Assembly (NCBI RefSeq): GCF_047272945.1
Contig: NZ_JBKOPS010000002.1
Location: 62,001-126,000 of the forward strand
DNA: 64,000 nt
Source of the DNA: Rubrolithibacter danxiaensis
GTDB lineage: Bacteria > Bacteroidota > Bacteroidia > Sphingobacteriales > Sphingobacteriaceae
Direction of reading: 5' to 3'
The position numbers and the translations under genes were made by a program. Positions 62,614-64,000 of the stretch are shown in pieces (position 1 is the first letter of the stretch; each line of letters starts with the position of its first letter). The notes below the pieces were generated by a model. The model saw nothing but the letters and a program-made list of their open reading frames with translations, made no database searches and was not told where the DNA came from.

Positions 62614-63381
62614 TTACTTTATTTTATTAAGAAAATGATCAAAAGTATCTCCTCTTAAACCTAAACGGATCGTTTCTAAAGGAATAACTTCAGCAGGGGC
62701 TATATTTCCTAAGTTTACGTTAGCGCCTAAAAGTTTAATAAACCAAACCTGCTGATCTTTCTGCGGAGCTTCCCATATTATATTTTCTTCAGGTATCTGG
62801 GTTAATATTTCGTCAACCAAGCCCTGCCTAACCTCGCCGGAGTCACGGTAAATTCCTACATTTCCGCCTTCTCTTGATTCGGCAATTAATTTCCAGGAAC
62901 CTGCTTCAAGTTCGGCTTTCATTAAAGCGATCCATTTGTAAGGAGCAAATATTTTTTGTGCATCTTTTGAGCCAACCTCCGATATAACCGTAACCTGTTC
63001 ACTTAGTTTTCGAATATAGCCACATTTTTCTTCGTGAGGAATTTCAATAGAGCCGTCAGAGATTTCGGCGTATTCCATTTTAAATTTATCCAGAACGCGT
63101 CGGTATTCATCAAACTGATTTCTGATAACAAAAGCTTCGAATAAAGTTCCGCCAAAGTAGACACCCATTCCGGCATTTTTGTATGCTTGTAACTTGTCTT
63201 CCAGATTGGGAGTAACAAAGGAGGTTGACCAGCCTAACTTTACAATGTCGGTATGTGGGCCGGCAACTTCAAGAAAATTTTCTACTTCCCGGATACTTAA
63301 GCCTTTATCCATCACCATGGTTAATCCTTTTTCACGTGGCTTTTCGGTACGATCGGGAATATTTTTTAAATTGTAGTTCAT
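62614..63381 (-). CDS. ComA-like (2R)-phospho-3-sulfolactate synthase
   Basis: 255 residues, TIM barrel. Marks include EKPREKGLTMVMDKGLSIRE, DIVKLGWSTSFV, GMGVYFGGTLFEAF, AEISDGSIEIPHEEK, VISEVGSKD and WEAPQKDQQVWFIKLLGANV. The archaeal enzyme adds sulfite to phosphoenolpyruvate as the first step of coenzyme M synthesis. Bacteroidota do not make coenzyme M by a known route, so the product here may feed another sulfonate. It is 62 nt upstream of aroE, probably in the same operon. Confidence 0.9.
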   Translation of the reverse strand: MNYNLKNIPDRTEKPREKGLTMVMDKGLSIREVENFLEVAGPHTDIVKLGWSTSFVTPNLEDKLQAYKNAGMGVYFGGTLFEAFVIRNQFDEYRRVLDKFKMEYAEISDGSIEIPHEEKCGYIRKLSEQVTVISEVGSKDAQKIFAPYKWIALMKAELEAGSWKLIAESREGGNVGIYRDSGEVRQGLVDEILTQIPEENIIWEAPQKDQQVWFIKLLGANVNLGNIAPAEVIPLETIRLGLRGDTFDHFLNKIK

Positions 63382-63402
63382 ACGGCTGCAAATCTCAAAA
63401 AA

Positions 63403-63438
63403 AAATCCAATACTTTGGTAAAACTAAGTATTGGATTT
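63403..63438 (-). terminator. Strong terminator after the TPR gene at the right edge
   Basis: 13-bp perfect stem (aaatccaatactt 63403-63415, aagtattggattt 63426-63438), 10-nt loop, nine-T run on the minus strand. It separates the TPR gene from the ComA-like gene. Confidence 0.9.
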
Positions 63439-63458
63439 GAAAAACATGCAAACTCACA

Positions 63459-64000
63459 TTAATCAATAAAGCGGGTAAACCTGTTAATGATATCTATTAT
63501 TACTTTATTCTCCTGTAAATGAGGTAGATATTCAAAAAGTATCGGATGTTTGGCCGGATCGGTGGTAAGAGCGATTTGTAAGTAGTTCAGCGCCTCATTG
63601 TACTGACCATCAGCAAATAAATAGGCAACCATACGATAATAAAGCTCTGCAGCATCCGGATTTGTTTTAATTGCTTCTGCCATTGTTTCAATTGCGGCAA
63701 CAATTTTATCCTGTTCGTACAGTATGGAGGAGTAGTCCAGCCAGGCTTCAACATCCAGCGGATTTAGCTCTACTACTTTTTCGTATGCTTTTTCCGATTC
63801 ATCCAGACGGCTCAATTTATACTGCGCATCTGCAATAGCAAACCAATAATCGGGATTTTTATCATCCAGCTCCAGTGCTTTCCTGTAGAAATGTAGAGCT
63901 TCAAAATAGCGGTCCTCAGCATCGAGTGTTACTCCAATTCCAAACCATGCATCAGAGAGGGTGGAATCAAGCTTAACGGCTTTCTTGTAAAACGATCGAG
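63459..64000 (-). CDS. TPR protein (partial, 5' end outside window)
   Basis: The reading frame is open from the stop at 63459 to the window edge, at least 180 residues. Tetratricopeptide repeats run throughout: SDAWFGIGVTLDAEDRYFEA, DYWFAIADAQYKLSRLDESE, VEAWLDYSSILYEQDKIVAA and AELYYRMVAYLFADGQYNEA. The internal Met near 63815 is not a start, as repeats continue upstream of it. Such proteins mediate protein contacts; no other domain is visible in this part. Confidence 0.85.
   Translation of the reverse strand, partial: RSFYKKAVKLDSTLSDAWFGIGVTLDAEDRYFEALHFYRKALELDDKNPDYWFAIADAQYKLSRLDESEKAYEKVVELNPLDVEAWLDYSSILYEQDKIVAAIETMAEAIKTNPDAAELYYRMVAYLFADGQYNEALNYLQIALTTDPAKHPILFEYLPHLQENKVIIDIINRFTRFID

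Noticed and set aside
63459..63815. Short 118-codon TPR gene complete within the window
   Set aside because: The repeats continue in the same frame past 63815 to the window edge, so the gene is cut rather than short.

Overview
The window is a gene-dense piece of a Bacteroidota chromosome, most likely from the Sphingobacteriales/Cytophagales side of the phylum (inference). Support comes from the gliding-motility lipoprotein GldD, the TAnnTTTG-type -7 promoter boxes, the near absence of Shine-Dalgarno sequences, a PorT-like outer-membrane barrel, paired DUF2911 proteins, the DUF6249/ECF-sigma pair and the ligase-associated DNA-repair cluster. Both edges cut through genes. I saw no rRNA, CRISPR array, transposase, integrase or prophage gene. 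Many gene starts were moved downstream to an ATG, because the longest reading frame begins with TTG or GTG inside or upstream of a promoter box.

Layout. 1-10.4 kb: envelope and housekeeping genes (GHL10 glycosidase, YpfJ-type zinc protease, gltX, an S41 protease, anmK) and a peroxide-defence pair, AhpC then AhpD. 10.6-15.3 kb: a TetR-TolC-HlyD-EmrB efflux operon with a perfect operator palindrome. 15.4-19.8 kb: a tightly packed block of a PIG-L deacetylase, two very small membrane proteins and a sodium/solute symporter. 19.8-23.7 kb: two DUF2911 proteins and a young tandem family of secreted proteins, one copy decayed, bounded by 47-bp direct repeats. 23.7-28.5 kb: ECF sigma and anti-sigma factors, DUF6249, an NlpC/P60 hydrolase and an M13 peptidase lipoprotein. 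28.5-34.4 kb: ligase-associated DNA-damage-response genes (exonuclease, ligase, helicase) with a Uma2-type nuclease between ligase and helicase. 34.4-37.9 kb: a tail-specific protease and a TPR protein. 38.0-42.5 kb: a cyanophycin module, with cyanophycinase and isoaspartyl peptidase divergent from cyanophycin synthetase. 42.5-55.6 kb: YetF-like and amidase genes, a glycosyltransferase next to a GH1-RmlD fusion, M16 and M28 peptidases, YceI and a stand-alone response regulator. 55.7-57.7 kb: an odd tRNA-Cys-like gene followed by an elaborate terminator-like hairpin, a CDGSH protein and an 11-residue-repeat lipoprotein. 57.7-64 kb: LLM oxidoreductase, LolC/E-type permease, MBL hydrolase, DCC protein, gldD, aroE, a ComA-like phosphosulfolactate synthase and a cut TPR gene.

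The main interlocking sets are cyanophycin synthesis and breakdown (cphA / cphB plus peptidase), the DNA end-processing cluster, the drug-efflux operon under its own repressor, and the comA-like/aroE/gldD run. Nothing here is clearly a wholly new system. The best leads are the tRNA-Cys-like gene with C33, the structured RNA after it, the deacetylase-microprotein-symporter block, the Uma2 insertion in the repair cluster, the GH1-RmlD fusion, and the duplicating secreted-protein family.
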